From assembly GCA_002409405.1 (NCBI GenBank), contig DHNG01000043.1, forward strand, positions 24,643 to 40,583: a stretch of 15,941 bases of DNA, given 5' to 3'. This document shows positions 13,968-15,941 of the stretch, piece after piece; the stretch's first letter is position 1; each line of letters starts with the position of its first letter. Below the pieces are notes generated by a model. It was given only the letters and a program-made list of their open reading frames with translations. It was not told the origin of the DNA and did no database searches. This DNA is from Flavobacteriales bacterium UBA5422. GTDB taxonomy: Bacteria; Bacteroidota; Bacteroidia; Flavobacteriales_D; Crocinitomicaceae. Both the position numbers and the translations under genes were made by a program.

Positions 13968-15220
13968 TCGTCTTCGTTTATTAGTTGGTTGTCACCCGTT
14001 TCTTCTTTCGTTTTCTTTGTTCCCTTTTCCTGTTTCGCTGCAATGCTTTGCACCATACCAATAGCCATACATGTCATGATCATCGCGGATCCTCCCATTG
14101 CCAGCAGTGGCATGTTTTGTCCTGTTACCGGGAAAACCCCTGTACATACGAGCATATTTACAGAAGCCTGCGTGATGAGTAACATACCAATACCGATGCA
14201 GAAATACGTTTCAAACAGGTTGTCCGCCTTCAATCCAATCCGAAAAATCCGGAACAACAAAATCAAATACGCCATGGTGAGCACAATGGCGGAAATGGAA
14301 CCGAATTCCTCCACAAAAGAGGAGAAATAAAAGTCGGCATACGCTTCGGGGAGGTACTCTTTCAGCTTTCCGTCCCCTACACCCTGTCCGAATATTTTTC
14401 CGTTGTAAATCGCCAATTGGGCATTGACCGCCTGTGCATTATCCACCACATTACTTTCCGTATCCATTCGGTTCAGTATCCTGTTTTCCCAGGTTGTATA
14501 ACGAGGCAGTAAATTCAGGTCGGGTAATGCTTTGTGAACTAATACAATCAGGAACAATCCGCCGATTGCCATTCCGAAGATAGCGAGGATCCGGGAAAAA
14601 GGGAAGCGTCCCAGAAATAACAGTCCGATTGCGAGCATGAAAACAATTCCTGCAGTAGAAAAGTTGTCTTTAACAATCAAACCGCACACCAGCACAATCG
14701 GGAAAACGATCGGTATAAACCCTTCTTTCCAGTCCTTGAACTGGTCTTTTCGCTTCACGAGTTGTTTGGATAAATAGATAATCAAGGCCAATTTTGCAAA
14801 GTCGGATGCCTGAAATGTCAATCCGATAAACGGAACACGTATCCATCGTTTGGCATTGTTTACTTCGTTGGGTAACAACAGGGTGAGTAATAACAATCCT
14901 ATCCCCAGAATCAATGCAAATTTGGAAATCTGTGAAAAGTACTTCGGATCCTGGCGGTGTACCCAGAACATCGCTGCGAAGCTGATCAGAATGTATATAA
15001 AATGCTTGAACAGGTATTTGAAAGGTGTACCTCCTTCTACTTTCACCAGTACAGGAACAAAGCTAAAAACAGTAACGAGCGAGAATGCGAGCATGAGCAG
15101 CGTTATGATCCAGATCACCCGGTCACCTTTGAGGTAATTCAAAAACCGCTTAACGGATAACGATCCGGGTTTCAGCACTGCTTCGCTGCCTGATGTTGCA
15201 ACTGTTTCACTGTTGGACAT
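13964..15220 (-). CDS. ftsW: FtsW, SEDS-family septal peptidoglycan polymerase
   Basis: FtsW is a polytopic membrane glycosyltransferase that polymerises lipid II at the septum. The 418-aa product has about ten hydrophobic helices, NNAKRWIRVPFIGLTFQASDFAKL split across the conserved region near 121-143, FGQGVGDGKLKEYLPEAYADF with the expected catalytic Asp of SEDS proteins at D296, EEFG (304-307), and GVFPVTGQNMPLLAMGGSA near the end. Both tails are cytoplasmic and polar. The usual LP.xxxDF motif is kept in a slightly altered form (LPEAYADF). It starts 5 bp after the unknown 151-aa gene and overlaps murG by 4 bases. RodA is the alternative SEDS paralogue, but the murG linkage fits FtsW. Confidence 0.95.
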   Translation of the reverse strand: MSNSETVATSGSEAVLKPGSLSVKRFLNYLKGDRVIWIITLLMLAFSLVTVFSFVPVLVKVEGGTPFKYLFKHFIYILISFAAMFWVHRQDPKYFSQISKFALILGIGLLLLTLLLPNEVNNAKRWIRVPFIGLTFQASDFAKLALIIYLSKQLVKRKDQFKDWKEGFIPIVFPIVLVCGLIVKDNFSTAGIVFMLAIGLLFLGRFPFSRILAIFGMAIGGLFLIVLVHKALPDLNLLPRYTTWENRILNRMDTESNVVDNAQAVNAQLAIYNGKIFGQGVGDGKLKEYLPEAYADFYFSSFVEEFGSISAIVLTMAYLILLFRIFRIGLKADNLFETYFCIGIGMLLITQASVNMLVCTGVFPVTGQNMPLLAMGGSAMIMTCMAIGMVQSIAAKQEKGTKKTKEETGDNQLINEDE

Positions 15221-15225
15221 AGACC

Positions 15226-15681
15226 TTAAATTTGATGAAGCTCCAGGTAATTACTGAATGCTTTTTGATACATTTCACTGTCAGCTCCCTCTGAACAAAA
15301 CAGGATAATTCCCGGTTTGAAATGAAGGGCATTCATTTCCTGAAACGCTTGATGAATATCATTTGTTGTAATCAGGTGGAGTATTTCACCTGGTTTTTCA
15401 GTTTCAGCACGCTGATCGTAGGTAATGACTGTGTGAATGTTGGTAGCAATAGCAGTGTCGTATGCTTCCACAGCCATAAAAAGTCCTGAGGGTGATAGCC
15501 ACAAAATCGGGAATGGAAACGTATGAATTGTTAAAGACAGTGTTTCAATATCCGGATTCATCCATGAAAAAACATCCATTCCCCACAATTTACCATGGGG
15601 ACGGATAGAGCCGTGAGCAACTTGCTCCAACGCCTTCTTTCTCGCTTCCAGTAAATTATACTCCGTTTTAATTTGTTTCAT
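15226..15681 (-). CDS. Unknown 151-aa protein, possible divergent Mur-ligase C-terminal domain
   Basis: I do not recognise a named family. The protein is soluble, with no signal peptide or membrane helix. By eye, its order of elements follows the C-terminal domain of MurD: an N-x-D...L segment before FPILWLSPSG (compare MurD PVVWIAGG), a helix then IHTVITYDQ (compare VKAIVCLG), and ILHLITTNDIHQAFQEM leading to GIILFCSEGADSEMY (compare VLLSPACASFDLF). The catalytic and substrate residues of that family (DSKATN, SFD) are not kept. It occupies the murD position just upstream of ftsW, 5 bp away. The start is ATG at 15681; a TTG at 15714 would lie against the promoter box. It may be a remnant, a regulatory domain, or unrelated. 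Confidence 0.7.
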   Translation of the reverse strand: MKQIKTEYNLLEARKKALEQVAHGSIRPHGKLWGMDVFSWMNPDIETLSLTIHTFPFPILWLSPSGLFMAVEAYDTAIATNIHTVITYDQRAETEKPGEILHLITTNDIHQAFQEMNALHFKPGIILFCSEGADSEMYQKAFSNYLELHQI

Positions 15682-15715
15682 AATCCCCACTTTTTCATTT
15701 ATCAGGAGTGACAAA

Positions 15716-15752
15716 CAAAATTAGGGTTTTCCGCTTTTTGATGTTGAACATC
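15716..15752 (-). promoter_or_regulatory. Promoter of the ftsW-ftsZ segment with overlapping palindrome
   Basis: On the minus strand TAATTTTG (15716-15723) matches TAnnTTTG, 34 bases before the ATG at 15681. About 17 bases upstream lies GATGTT-G-AACATC (15740-15752), a perfect 6-bp inverted repeat around one base, covering the place where the -33 element would be. No TTG -33 box is seen. The site could be an operator controlling the cluster; the box itself supports a promoter after the preceding gene. Confidence 0.45.
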
Positions 15753-15814
15753 ATTATTTGGTTATGAACAGATCAATGATAATAAAGTTGTGAAACAAGA
15801 AAACCTTACTTTCT

Positions 15815-15941
15815 TTAATGTTGTTGGTTTAACGCAGCCTGTAATTCTTCCAGTACGGGCTTAACGGTACTTTCAGGTAAATCACTGATGCGGATGTACA
15901 TCAGTCCGTCAATTGCATCGTTGAACTTCGGGTCGACGTTA
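15815..15941 (-). CDS. C-terminal part of an unrecognised protein
   Basis: A minus-strand frame enters from the right edge and ends in TAA at 15815-15817, giving a 41-aa C-terminus (NVDPKFNDAIDGLMYIR... ending ALNQQH). It looks like real coding sequence, with an Asp-rich turn and an amphipathic final helix ending in LEELQAAL. It is too short to assign. The gene precedes the 151-aa gene by about 130 bases and is probably a separate transcript, given the promoter box between them. Confidence 0.6.
   Translation of the reverse strand, partial: NVDPKFNDAIDGLMYIRISDLPESTVKPVLEELQAALNQQH

Noticed and set aside
15682..15714. TTG start giving a 162-aa version of the protein upstream of ftsW
   Set aside because: The TTG lies directly beside the TAATTTTG box, leaving no room for a transcription start before it; the ATG at 15681 is better placed.

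Overview
The window looks like a Bacteroidota chromosome, probably a Flavobacteriales-type organism. The evidence is the gene content and order of a division/cell-wall (dcw) cluster, an FtsZ ending in the HDNVD-type tail seen in that phylum, TAnnTTTG-type promoter boxes, few Shine-Dalgarno sites, and several families common in Bacteroidota (ChaN-like, OmpA-like, DUF4256, DUF2867). The assignment is inferred from sequence; no database search was run. Both ends cut through genes, so this is probably a contig or contig fragment. The left end carries a 23-bp inverted copy of nearby sequence that may be an assembly fold-back.

Left part (1-5754), accessory and housekeeping genes. A truncated Crp/Fnr-type regulator and an MdaB-like NADPH:quinone reductase lie on the minus strand. 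A YcxB-like membrane protein is divergent from mdaB, and the intergenic region holds a perfect TGTGA-N6-TCACA palindrome, the classical CRP operator pattern. Plus-strand genes follow: a DUF4256/DUF2867 pair, a ChaN-like protein with a tightly linked MurG-like glycosyltransferase, and a secreted protein with two OmpA-like domains.

Middle (5755-6214), non-coding. It holds a two-copy imperfect direct repeat bounded by short inverted termini, then a strong hairpin terminator for the convergent minus-strand cluster.

Right part (6215-15681), one compact minus-strand cluster. In transcription order it reads: unknown 151-aa protein, ftsW, murG, two small paralogous four-helix membrane proteins, murC, ftsQ, ftsA, ftsZ, yqeY. 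Overlaps of 4-8 nt and gaps of 5-60 nt suggest one operon. FtsW polymerises septal glycan, MurG makes lipid II, MurC adds L-Ala to UDP-MurNAc, FtsQ links the membrane divisome, and FtsA anchors the FtsZ ring. The unusual parts are the membrane pair between murG and murC, and the 151-aa protein directly upstream of ftsW. That is the usual murD position, and the protein weakly resembles a Mur-ligase C-terminal domain. A partial unrecognised gene enters from the right edge.
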